Assembly (NCBI GenBank): GCA_035268885.1 | Contig: DATFKA010000162.1 | Coordinates: 28,950 to 92,949, forward strand | From: DATFKA01 sp035268885 | GTDB lineage: Bacteria > Bacteroidota > Bacteroidia > Chitinophagales > Saprospiraceae | Length of the DNA stretch: 64,000 bases | Direction: 5' to 3' | Part shown: piece by piece, positions 19,018 through 27,218 of the stretch | How positions within the stretch are numbered: the stretch's first letter is position 1 | Layout of the letters: every line of letters begins with the position of its first letter | Made by a program: the position numbers and the translations under genes | Notes under the pieces: model-generated | Database searches by the model: none | What the model was told of the DNA's origin: nothing | What the model saw: only the letters and a program-made list of their open reading frames with translations

Positions 19018-19034
19018 GCCCTGTCAAACAGGGC
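19018..19034. promoter_or_regulatory. Perfect palindrome upstream of the small exported gene
   Basis: GCCCTGT-CAA-ACAGGGC, two 7-base arms around a 3-base centre, 26 bases upstream of the start at 18992. It could be an operator or a 5' UTR hairpin. One arm recurs ahead of sulP. Confidence 0.4.
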
Positions 19035-19109
19035 CAATTAAGTTAAAACGTAAAATACAAAAAAAATAGCTTAAAATCTGGAGAAGTCCCATTAAATCCA
19101 GTAAAAAAA

Positions 19110-19847
19110 TTAGCCAATCAGATTCTGTTTATCGATGTAGTCGTGAAAGGTCTGTTTATAGAGTCCCCCCACTGGGATAGTGGTACCGGCAATGACTAGG
19201 TCATTCTTGCCAATGCTTTCTATTTGGTCCAGCGAAATGATATAAGACTTGTGTACCCTCAAAAAGGGTGGTGTTTCGAGGGCTTCTTCAATTTTCTTCA
19301 GATTCTGGAGGGTCATGATTTTTATATGGGGAGTGAAGATGCGAGAATAGTCTTTCATACCCTCGATATAAAGGATTTCATCTAACCATATTTTTTGTAA
19401 TCGGTATTCAGAACGCACCAGAATATAGGGACGTGATTCTATTGTTGTCTCCTCTTTAGAATCGGGTAGGGTAGCGGCCTTTTTGCGGTCTTCCAGGTGG
19501 TTGTGTACGCGCTCTACGGCTTTTAGAAAACGCTGAAAAGAAATGGGTTTTAACAAATAATCGGATACGTCCAACTCATATCCTTTTAGCGCATACTCAT
19601 CATAAGCGGTGGTCATTATGACCTGAGGCTTCCGTTCCAGTGTTTCCAACAATTGGATTCCGGTCAGCCCGTCCATCTGGATATCCAGGAACAAAAGGTC
19701 GACGGGTTGTTCTTTTAGATAGTTTAGGGCTGTTAAGGCATTGTCAAAGGAGGCTTTCAGCTCGAGAAAAGGGACTTTTTGAATGAATTTCTCCATTTTA
19801 TCAAGGGCTAGCGGCTCATCGTCAACGGTAATGCAACTCATCTTCAT
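19110..19847 (-). CDS. LytTR-family response regulator
   Basis: A 245-residue response regulator. Receiver domain residues 1-120 with the DDEP acidic pair (TVDDEPLALDKME) and the phosphoacceptor Asp in LLFLDIQMDG (about D55); conserved Lys in LLKPISF. A linker leads to a LytTR DNA-binding domain (about 145-245) with FLRVHKSYIISLDQIESI and the closing IPVGGLYKQTF. It is the partner of the kinase encoded just upstream (32 bases between the genes). The two are divergent from the efflux operon at 21245, but no functional link is shown. Confidence 0.93.
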   Translation of the reverse strand: MKMSCITVDDEPLALDKMEKFIQKVPFLELKASFDNALTALNYLKEQPVDLLFLDIQMDGLTGIQLLETLERKPQVIMTTAYDEYALKGYELDVSDYLLKPISFQRFLKAVERVHNHLEDRKKAATLPDSKEETTIESRPYILVRSEYRLQKIWLDEILYIEGMKDYSRIFTPHIKIMTLQNLKKIEEALETPPFLRVHKSYIISLDQIESIGKNDLVIAGTTIPVGGLYKQTFHDYIDKQNLIG

Positions 19848-19879
19848 AGGCTCTTTTTTTAGTAGTATTGGTAATCAGG

Positions 19880-20980
19880 TTAATTAGAGTAGTTGAGTTT
19901 AGCCACTGGTTTCTCTATTTGCTGAGGGACTACATTCGTTTTGGCAGGAATCTCAATAAATATTTGAAAGTTGGGTGGCGTATCATTAATAATAAAATCG
20001 TGTTGATCCTGAAAAATGAGTTTCAGACGGCGTTCGACATTACTCAGGCCAATCCCTCCCAGTTCGTCTTTTGGCCCTTCGCGGTTAGGATCATATTCGT
20101 TGAGGACTTCGAATTGATAGCGCTGCTCACTTACCCGTAAATTGATAATGATCCCCGGGCTGGGACCCGATTTGCGACCGTGCTTATAGGCATTCTCCAC
20201 AAATGGTACCAGTAGCATAGGTGGTATTACCTTACCCTGGGTATTCCCCTCTACATTAAATTGTATAAAGGCCGGATCTTTTAGTCTTAAGCGAATCAGA
20301 TCGATCATACTGCGCAGATAATAGACCTCTTTGTCCAGAGAGACAAAAGCGGCGTTCGATTCGTAAAGCATGTAACGCATAATCTCGGAAAGGCGTACAA
20401 TGGCATCCGACGCCCGATCCTGATCAATGTGGACTAATGAATCTATATTATTCAGCGTATTAAAAATGAAATGGGGATTGATCTGCGAGCGTAGCATGCG
20501 TAGTTCACTTTCCAGGTGCTGTTGCTCCAATTCCAGGTGCCGCTGTTTGTCTTGTAACCAGGCTCGAAAAAGTCGTACCCCACAGAACAGAAAGACAAAG
20601 GAGTAAGTACCAATAAAAATACCAAAAAGGGCCGGAAAGAATAAAAAGGGCTCTTCTATATCTGGAACACCATATATATACGGGGTGATCAGAAAATAGT
20701 AGGCCGCTCTTTCCAGGCATAAGAAGACAGTTACCGAAATACTGAAATACAAAACAAAGGCCGTCCACTTTTGTCGCATCAAATAACGGGGGACTAGAAA
20801 ATAGGCCGTGAAATAAACGACCAGTAAATCGATGGGCATAATAATGGCGGTGCTCGACCAGAAGTATTCCAGTCGGCCCGTTAGGCGATTCGATATGTAG
20901 TAAAACAAAGTAAGAACCAACCAAAATGCAATGTGTGCTATGATTCTCAGCCAGCGTTCTTTTCCCTTTATTGCTAACAT
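19880..20980 (-). CDS. LytS-type sensor histidine kinase (His_kinase PF06580)
   Basis: A 366-residue inner-membrane kinase. Four membrane segments fill the first 150 residues without a large periplasmic loop. A coiled region (QDKQRHLELEQQHLESELRML) follows, then the phospho-His block SQINPHFIFNTLNNIDSL (His about 172) and a GHKL ATPase with PPMLLVPFVENAYKHG and GGIGLSNVERRL. It is followed by its LytTR regulator on the same strand. The small membrane sensor part suggests sensing within the membrane, with stimulus unknown. Confidence 0.93.
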   Translation of the reverse strand: MLAIKGKERWLRIIAHIAFWLVLTLFYYISNRLTGRLEYFWSSTAIIMPIDLLVVYFTAYFLVPRYLMRQKWTAFVLYFSISVTVFLCLERAAYYFLITPYIYGVPDIEEPFLFFPALFGIFIGTYSFVFLFCGVRLFRAWLQDKQRHLELEQQHLESELRMLRSQINPHFIFNTLNNIDSLVHIDQDRASDAIVRLSEIMRYMLYESNAAFVSLDKEVYYLRSMIDLIRLRLKDPAFIQFNVEGNTQGKVIPPMLLVPFVENAYKHGRKSGPSPGIIINLRVSEQRYQFEVLNEYDPNREGPKDELGGIGLSNVERRLKLIFQDQHDFIINDTPPNFQIFIEIPAKTNVVPQQIEKPVAKLNYSN

Positions 20981-21113
20981 AACCTAAAAATACAAAGCTT
21001 TCGCAAAATGACCCACTGCTTCTCTACTAGTGGTCGTTTTTGCTATACGTATTTCATCCATTGACTGACTTACTGAAAAGCAAGGAACCCGGAATGCCCA
21101 CTTTCGAACGATG

Positions 21114-21135
21114 AAGTGTTCGATATCGGACACTT
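21114..21135. promoter_or_regulatory. Palindromic activator-binding site (UAS) for the efflux operon
   Basis: Two 11-base arms, AAGTGTTCGAT and ATCGGACACTT, pair at 10 of 11 positions around the centre at 21124/21125. The centre is about 70 bases upstream of the candidate -24/-12 element at 21185, the usual distance for a sigma-54 enhancer site. A partial extra inverted pair (CACTT...AAGTG, 21099-21118) overlaps its left side. The likely binder is the NtrC-type regulator encoded as the sixth gene of the same operon. Confidence 0.7.
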
Positions 21136-21184
21136 TGTTGCAGTGGTAAAATCATAGGTTTCTGAATTTCAATCGTTTATGTTT

Positions 21185-21201
21185 TTGGCATGGCGATTGA
21201 C
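21185..21201 (+). promoter_or_regulatory. Candidate sigma-54 (-24/-12) promoter of the efflux operon
   Basis: TTGGCATGGCGATTGAC: the -24 part TTGGCA is close to consensus, the five-base spacing to TTG is correct, and only the -12 dinucleotide deviates (GA for GC). The implied start near 21212 gives a leader of about 30 bases to the ATG at 21245. The presence of a sigma-54 activator in the operon supports the call. Confidence 0.6.
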
Positions 21202-21244
21202 TCTTCCTGTAGTGTAATTGGAATTAATAAAATAAACAATCATT

Positions 21245-22495
21245 ATGGATAGGCCCATTTCAGAAAACAAACAGCGTAAGCAAGCCTGGCGGAAAGGAGG
21301 GAAATATCTTTTGTTGCTAATAAGTGTGGCTTTAGTTTTTTTGCTCATCCGTCGTGCACTGCGCACTCGCTTGGATAATAGCGACTTCCAGGTAGCCACT
21401 GTAGAGATCGGAGATGTAGAGAATGCTATTTCGGCTTACGGGTCTGTAGTTCCCGCTTTTGAGGAGCAGATCAACGCACCGGTGGCTACCGAAATTAACG
21501 AAGTGCTGGTGCGTTCGGGGGCCGCCGTGGAAGAGGGAGTACTACTTATGCAGTTGGATGACGAATACATTCAGTTGCAGTACGATCAGACTAAAGATCA
21601 GGTAGAACTAAAGAAAAACAAAATCACCCGCCTGCGCCATGAGTACGAGAAAAACCTCAACGAGCTGCGCTACGAGACCGAAATCAAAGGACTACAATTG
21701 GCCTCTTTGGAGGCTCAGTTAAAAGATGCCCAACGTTTGCAGAAGATCGGTTCTGCTACTGTGGAAGAAGTAGAGAAAGCAGATTTGGAGTTGAAAATCG
21801 CCCAGCTAGAGAAAAAGAAGCTAGACAATAATTTATCCTTTAAGGAAAAGACGATAAACAGTGATCGCCGTAACCTAGAGCTGGAGATGCTGATTGAAGA
21901 GAAAAAACTTAGGGAGTTTGAGCGAAAGTTGTCCGAGACCGCCGTCAGGGCACCTCGTGCCGGAGTCGTAACCTGGATCAATGAGTCGATCGGTCAGAAG
22001 GTAAACGAAGGGGAGGCACTGGTCAAATTGGCCAACCTGGAAGCCTTCCGTATTGAAGCCAGCTGCTCGGATCGCTACGCCGATATTATCAAGACTGGCC
22101 TGCCCGTTCGCGTAAGAGTGAACCGGGAAGACCTGGCTGGGTATATCTCCGCTATCCTCCCTTCCGTCGAAAATAATACCCTCGAATTTATCGTCGAACT
22201 CGAAAACGATAACTACCCCGGCTTGCGTCCCAATATGCGGGTAGAAGTGTTTGTCGTCTCCGACAAAAAAGAACAGGTACTACGTGTCCGCAACGGAGCT
22301 GCCTTCACCGGAGCCGTTGAGCAAAACGTCTTCGTCCTGAGCGGAGAAGAAGCCATCCGCCAGCGAGTGAATATTGGTCTCACCAGCAGCGATTATGTAG
22401 AGCTACGCAATACCAGCCTGCAACCCGGTGACCGGGTCATTATTTCAGATATGAAAGATTATGATCATTTGGAGACCATCACTCTGCGTCCCTAA
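21245..22495 (+). CDS. Membrane-fusion (HlyD/RND-type) efflux adaptor
   Basis: A 416-residue periplasmic adaptor and first gene of a seven-gene operon. A single N-terminal membrane segment (YLLLLISVALVFLLIRRAL) is followed by a lipoyl/barrel-sandwich half (PVATEINEVLVRSGAAVEEGVLLMQLDD). A long alpha-hairpin with heptad pattern comes next (about 115-225), then the second lipoyl half (SETAVRAPRAGVVTWINESIGQKVNEGEALV) and beta-barrel domains to the end. It should link the ABC permeases to the TolC channel in a MacA-like role. ATG at 21245 fits the leader predicted from the sigma-54 element. Confidence 0.92.
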   Translation: MDRPISENKQRKQAWRKGGKYLLLLISVALVFLLIRRALRTRLDNSDFQVATVEIGDVENAISAYGSVVPAFEEQINAPVATEINEVLVRSGAAVEEGVLLMQLDDEYIQLQYDQTKDQVELKKNKITRLRHEYEKNLNELRYETEIKGLQLASLEAQLKDAQRLQKIGSATVEEVEKADLELKIAQLEKKKLDNNLSFKEKTINSDRRNLELEMLIEEKKLREFERKLSETAVRAPRAGVVTWINESIGQKVNEGEALVKLANLEAFRIEASCSDRYADIIKTGLPVRVRVNREDLAGYISAILPSVENNTLEFIVELENDNYPGLRPNMRVEVFVVSDKKEQVLRVRNGAAFTGAVEQNVFVLSGEEAIRQRVNIGLTSSDYVELRNTSLQPGDRVIISDMKDYDHLETITLRP

Positions 22496-22523
22496 TTGGG
22501 TTTCATTTCAAATACACTACCTT

Positions 22524-23951
22524 ATGAAAAAGATATTGTTATTCATTAGCCTTTTTGCTACCCAGGCCTTGTCGGCTCAGATTAGCGACTCGATTACCTT
22601 GTCTGGCTTTCTGGCTGCCGCTAAAAGCCAAAACATTCAGGTAGACGAAGCGATCCTGAATCGGGATCAGGCGGCACTGCGTAATGAATTACTGCAGGCG
22701 CGCCTGCGTCCTAACATATCGCTCGATGCCAATTTACCGAATTACCAGCGCACTTCTCAAGAGGTGTTACAGCCCGACGGCAGTGTGAGTTTCCAAACCG
22801 TTAGTAATAATAATTCTGCCCTGGGCGTGACGATTTCCCAAAATATACCCCAGACGGGCGGCCGCGTTTTTCTGCGCTCCGGTTTACAGCGTTTCGATAA
22901 CTTCCAGTCCAATAGCAAGGTGTACAACGGTGTACCAGTGCGGATCGGACTGGTACAGCCCATCTTCGGGTTTAATGATTTAAAGTGGAACCGGGACCTC
23001 GCACCACTGCGTTTGGCAGAAGCCAATAAAAGGTACCAAAGTGACCTGGAGGCCATCCAACTAGAAGCTACCCGGCTGTTCTTTGAATTAGTGGTGGCTC
23101 GTATGGATCTGGAGATCGCCGAATTGAATGTGGATAATAATGCTGCCCTATTGGAGATCGCCCGAGAACGTCATGAGTTGGGGAAGATTTCCGATAGTGA
23201 TCTCTTACAACTGAGAGTGGGACTGGTTAATGCCCGCCGTAATGCCCAGCGCGCTCGTCAGGCCGTACGCCAGGCTTCCTCCAATATCTATGCTTACCTG
23301 GGACAGGGCTACGATGGAACGCTACTCAAAGCGGGTCGCCCGAACCAGACCCGGGAAGTGGAAGTCGATGTAGAACGGGCACTGGAACAAGCACGTCGTA
23401 AGCGCTCTGAACCCACTACTTTCCAACGGATACAGATGGAAGCAGAACGCGACGTGGCGGAGGCCAGAGGCAATGGCGGTTTACAGGCAGATCTGACGGC
23501 CTCCTTTGGCCTGACGCGCTCCGCTAATCAATTGGAGGATGTGTACATGGCTCCCTTCAGCGAGCAGTTCGCTCAGATTTCCCTCAGTGTACCCATTTTG
23601 GATTGGGGCCAACAAAAAGCGAATGTGGATATTGCCCGCACGCAGCGAGATTATACCCGGGAATTTATCCGGCAGGAGCAGGCTCGGTTTGATACGGAGA
23701 TCCGCCAGGCCGTTGATCAATTTAATAGTATTCAGGAAGAACTGCAATTGGCCCGCGAATTACAAGAACTGGCCCAGGAGCGCTTTCAAATCGCTCGGGA
23801 AAGCTACGTACTGGGCTCCATTAGTATTACCGAATTGAATATTGCCCAGCAGGAGAGAGACCAGGCTAAAAGAACCTACGTCTTTGTCCTGGGGCAGTAT
23901 TGGATCAGCTATTATCAGTTGCGTAGTCTGACCTTAACGGATCCTGGCTAG
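22524..23951 (+). CDS. TolC-family outer-membrane efflux protein
   Basis: A 475-residue outer-membrane channel, started at the ATG at 22524 where a signal peptide begins (MKKILLFISLFATQALSAQ). Two OEP repeats are visible as long helical stretches rich in A, R, E and Q, for example LELEIAELNV-type segments near residue 200 and QEELQLARELQELAQERFQIARESY near the end. The GSISITELNIAQQER closing block is typical. It lies 28 bases after the adaptor and completes the envelope-spanning exporter. Confidence 0.92.
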   Translation: MKKILLFISLFATQALSAQISDSITLSGFLAAAKSQNIQVDEAILNRDQAALRNELLQARLRPNISLDANLPNYQRTSQEVLQPDGSVSFQTVSNNNSALGVTISQNIPQTGGRVFLRSGLQRFDNFQSNSKVYNGVPVRIGLVQPIFGFNDLKWNRDLAPLRLAEANKRYQSDLEAIQLEATRLFFELVVARMDLEIAELNVDNNAALLEIARERHELGKISDSDLLQLRVGLVNARRNAQRARQAVRQASSNIYAYLGQGYDGTLLKAGRPNQTREVEVDVERALEQARRKRSEPTTFQRIQMEAERDVAEARGNGGLQADLTASFGLTRSANQLEDVYMAPFSEQFAQISLSVPILDWGQQKANVDIARTQRDYTREFIRQEQARFDTEIRQAVDQFNSIQEELQLARELQELAQERFQIARESYVLGSISITELNIAQQERDQAKRTYVFVLGQYWISYYQLRSLTLTDPG

Positions 23952-24001
23952 TCTGCCAGTAAGAAGATATCAGGTAAACTTTTAAATAAAAACCAATCAA
24001 C

Positions 24002-24667
24002 ATGATACAACTACAAAACATCAGTAAAGTCTACCAAACCAAAACCATCGAAACGGTAGCGCTCAATGCTATTAACCTTACCGTCGAAGATGGCGAATTC
24101 CTCTCTATTATGGGCCCTTCGGGTTGTGGAAAAAGTACCCTCCTGAATATTATGGGGATGATTGATGAGCCGAGTAACGGCCAGATTAGTATTGCCGGTC
24201 AGTCGATCGATAACTACAACTCTAAGCGGACGGCGCGTTTTCGCAATGAGCACCTGGGCTTTATTTTTCAAAGCTTTCATTTGATCAATGATCTGTCGGT
24301 GATTGATAATGTAGAGCTGCCTTTGCTTTACCGTAAGGTCGGCGCCAAAAAGCGTCGAGAACTGGCAGCGGAAGCCCTCACCAAGGTAGGTTTAAAAAAT
24401 CGAATGAAGCATTTTCCCGCTCAGCTTTCGGGTGGACAAAAACAGCGGGTAGCGATTGCCCGGGCCATTGTGGGAAATCCCAGGATCATTTTGGCCGATG
24501 AGCCAACCGGTAACTTGGACAGCGTGATGGGGAACGAAGTCATGGATATCCTGCTTCGCCTTAATGAGGAGCAAAAAACCACCATCGTCATGGTTACCCA
24601 CGACGAGCGCATGGCTAAAAAAACCCACCGCCTGGTTCGTCTTTTTGACGGATCTCAGGTCAGCTAA
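24002..24667 (+). CDS. ABC transporter ATP-binding protein (MacB/LolD type)
   Basis: A 221-residue ATPase with Walker A GPSGCGKST, Q-loop IFQSFHLI, signature LSGGQKQRVAIARA, Walker B IILADEPTGNLD and H-loop VTHDERMA. Length and the short N-terminal TKTIETVALNAINLTV block place it in the MacB/LolD/FtsE group. It would energise the two FtsX-fold permeases that follow. Substrate is unknown; antimicrobial, lipid or peptide export are all possible. Confidence 0.95.
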   Translation: MIQLQNISKVYQTKTIETVALNAINLTVEDGEFLSIMGPSGCGKSTLLNIMGMIDEPSNGQISIAGQSIDNYNSKRTARFRNEHLGFIFQSFHLINDLSVIDNVELPLLYRKVGAKKRRELAAEALTKVGLKNRMKHFPAQLSGGQKQRVAIARAIVGNPRIILADEPTGNLDSVMGNEVMDILLRLNEEQKTTIVMVTHDERMAKKTHRLVRLFDGSQVS

Positions 24668-24698
24668 GATCAATTGTTGAATCAACAAAGAAAAAATT

Positions 24699-26033
24699 AT
24701 GCTAAAGAATTATTTCAAACTAGCGATAAAAGTACTGGCTCGACGAAAGTTTTTCACTTTCATTAGTCTATTTGGAATCAGTTTTACCCTGATGATCCTT
24801 ATGGTGACTACCGCTTTTCTGGACAATGAGTTGGGAGATGCACCACCACTGACGGAGAAAGATAAAATGGTGCTGCTGAATCGGGTTACCATGAAGAAAA
24901 TGGAAAAGGATACCATCCCTCAGGTGGATTCTACGATGATCGACGGTCAGATGCGCTACGATACTACCTATACTTATGATAATCGGGCTTCGAGTATCTC
25001 TACTTCTTCGGCCTCTCTGCCTTTTCTGGAAGACCAGATAGGGGAGGTCGATGGTGCTGTCCTGCAAACCTATTTTGTCACGATGGCCAATTTTGATGTT
25101 TTCATCAATAATAAAAAATTGGCTTTGGATGCCATCTACTCCGATGCCGCTTACTGGCAAGTTTTTGATTTTAAACTGCTGGAAGGGCGTACTTATTTGC
25201 CGACGGCGGTAAAGAACCAGGAGCAGGTGGTGGTGATCACCGATAAAACCGCTCGTGCCTATTTCGGTCGGGAGAAAGAAGTCCTGGGTGAATTCATGAA
25301 TCTGGAGGGCAAAGACTACGAGGTAGTAGGTGTGGTGAAAGCCCCAACACGTAGCTTCGACGATGTGCAGGCTGACCTTTATCTTCCCTACACCAATATG
25401 GCAGGTAATATGCTGGCTTCGGAATCTTTTCTGGGACCCTTTAAGGCCGTTTTCCTCGCCGAATCCTCACAAAATCGCGATCGCATCAAAAGTGCGATTA
25501 AACGAAAGGCGGAATTGATTTCCATGCCTAAGCCGGAGGAGTATAATCAGCTGGAGCTCTGGCCCATGACTTTTGCCGAAGCCTACGCTAAAGGCGTTAA
25601 ATACGAAGAAGATCCCCGGAAGAGCTACAATATTGTTTTTGGTGCGATTGTGGGACTTTTATTACTTTTTGTCCTGCTACCCACCCTGAATTTAGTGAAT
25701 GTCAACACCAGCCGAATTCTGGAGCGTGCTTCGGAAATTGGAGTCCGTAAAGCCTTTGGTGCCAACTCGGGAAATATTCTATTTCAATTTGTTTTTGAGA
25801 ATATCATCCTCACTTTTATTGGTGGTGTCCTGGGCTTCTTATTGGCGCTGGTCCTGATTATGGTCATCAATGATAGTCAGGCTCTGGGAGAGGTCGTTTT
25901 ACAATTTAACCTGAGCGTTTTTCTGTACAGTTTGCTTATTATTTTGGTCTTTGGTATCCTTTCGGGGATCATCCCCGCCTGGCGTATGTCCAAATTACAA
26001 ATTGCTAATGCTCTAAAACAAAATCAGTTATGA
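24699..26033 (+). CDS. ABC permease with MacB-type periplasmic domain and FtsX domain (1)
   Basis: A 444-residue permease. One N-terminal membrane segment (FTFISLFGISFTLMILMV) is followed by a MacB_PCD periplasmic domain of about 260 residues. Three C-terminal segments form the FtsX domain, with NVNTSRILERASEIGVRKAFGANSGNILFQFVFENI as the coupling block. Its stop overlaps the start of the second permease by four bases (ATGA), so the two are translationally coupled. Half of a heterodimeric MacB-like exporter. Confidence 0.92.
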   Translation: MLKNYFKLAIKVLARRKFFTFISLFGISFTLMILMVTTAFLDNELGDAPPLTEKDKMVLLNRVTMKKMEKDTIPQVDSTMIDGQMRYDTTYTYDNRASSISTSSASLPFLEDQIGEVDGAVLQTYFVTMANFDVFINNKKLALDAIYSDAAYWQVFDFKLLEGRTYLPTAVKNQEQVVVITDKTARAYFGREKEVLGEFMNLEGKDYEVVGVVKAPTRSFDDVQADLYLPYTNMAGNMLASESFLGPFKAVFLAESSQNRDRIKSAIKRKAELISMPKPEEYNQLELWPMTFAEAYAKGVKYEEDPRKSYNIVFGAIVGLLLLFVLLPTLNLVNVNTSRILERASEIGVRKAFGANSGNILFQFVFENIILTFIGGVLGFLLALVLIMVINDSQALGEVVLQFNLSVFLYSLLIILVFGILSGIIPAWRMSKLQIANALKQNQL

Positions 26034-27196
26034 TCAAGCATATATTCACCTTAGTCTGGAACAAGCGCGGTAAGAATTTCCTACTCTTTCTGGAGATATT
26101 TTTAGCCTTCGCTATCTTATTTATTGTATTCACTTTTGCCATTCAGGCTTTTCGGACCTATTCGAGTCCATTGGGTTTCGACACCAAAGATAGTTGGGTC
26201 GCTTTTCTGGAATGGTCAGAAGAGCTGGATTCTACTGCTCTGGAAGACACAAAGCTTCGACTGGAGCAGGAGCTGGAAGCGAAGCCCGAGGTGCTTTCGG
26301 CATCCTATCTTGGTCAGGTGACACCCTTCGGTGGCGGCATGTGGCAGTCGGTTAATGACGATAATGGTTTTGAGCTGCGGACGCATCTTTTCTGGAGTGA
26401 TGAAGATTTTTTCGAGACGGCCGATCTGGAACTGCTTGGCGGTCGCTTCTTTAACGAAGATGATCAGCGCGCCAAATATAAACCAGTCATCATCAACCGC
26501 AAATTGTGGGAAGACAGCTTTGGCGGTAAACCCATCCTGGATAGTATCTACCAGATTCAGGGGGAGAATAGGGTAGTCGGGGTCGTCGATCATTTCAAGT
26601 ACGTTAATGAGTTTCGCTCGGAAGAACCCATGTCCTTTTTCCTCAATCCTAAAGCCTCCAGAGATCTGCCCAATATCATGTTGGAATTAGCACCCGGTAC
26701 CACGGCAGCCTTTCAGGAGGAAGTGAATAAAACGATTAGTGATATTACGCGCCGTAACGACTTTCGGATTGTTGATTTGGATCAGCGAAGAGTGTCTAAT
26801 AGCCGTCGATATTGGGTACCCCTGATTGCAGCCCTGAGTATTTGTGCCTTTTTGATCATCAATGTCGCATTGGGCTTATTTGGGGTGCTTTACTACACGA
26901 TAAGTAAGCGTCGGGCAGAGATTGGATTGAGACGTACGCTGGGGGCTACCCAACAGACCATCACTTTCCAGTTTATTGCGGAGGTACTAATGGTCGCGGG
27001 ACTGGCCATACTACTGGCTTCCTTTTTTGCCATCCAGCTCCCCTTGCTTAATGTGATGAATGTACCCGATAGTAATTATTATCTTAGTATGCTATTTACC
27101 AGTACTTTGATTTTGCTGGTTGTATTATTATGTGCATTTTACCCCAGCCAGCAGGCTTCCCGGATTCATCCGGCGGTAGCTCTGCACGAGGAGTAG
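26030..27196 (+). CDS. ABC permease with MacB-type periplasmic domain and FtsX domain (2)
   Basis: A 388-residue paralogue of the preceding permease with the same order: N-terminal membrane segment (FLLFLEIFLAFAILFIVFTFA), periplasmic domain, then three membrane segments with the block YYTISKRRAEIGLRRTLGATQQTITFQFIAEV. Sequence similarity to its partner is low outside this block. Coupled to the first permease by a four-base overlap; with the separate ATPase it makes a split MacB-type pump. Confidence 0.9.
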   Translation: MIKHIFTLVWNKRGKNFLLFLEIFLAFAILFIVFTFAIQAFRTYSSPLGFDTKDSWVAFLEWSEELDSTALEDTKLRLEQELEAKPEVLSASYLGQVTPFGGGMWQSVNDDNGFELRTHLFWSDEDFFETADLELLGGRFFNEDDQRAKYKPVIINRKLWEDSFGGKPILDSIYQIQGENRVVGVVDHFKYVNEFRSEEPMSFFLNPKASRDLPNIMLELAPGTTAAFQEEVNKTISDITRRNDFRIVDLDQRRVSNSRRYWVPLIAALSICAFLIINVALGLFGVLYYTISKRRAEIGLRRTLGATQQTITFQFIAEVLMVAGLAILLASFFAIQLPLLNVMNVPDSNYYLSMLFTSTLILLVVLLCAFYPSQQASRIHPAVALHEE

Positions 27197-27218
27197 GATG
27201 AGAATTCAAAATTGACCT

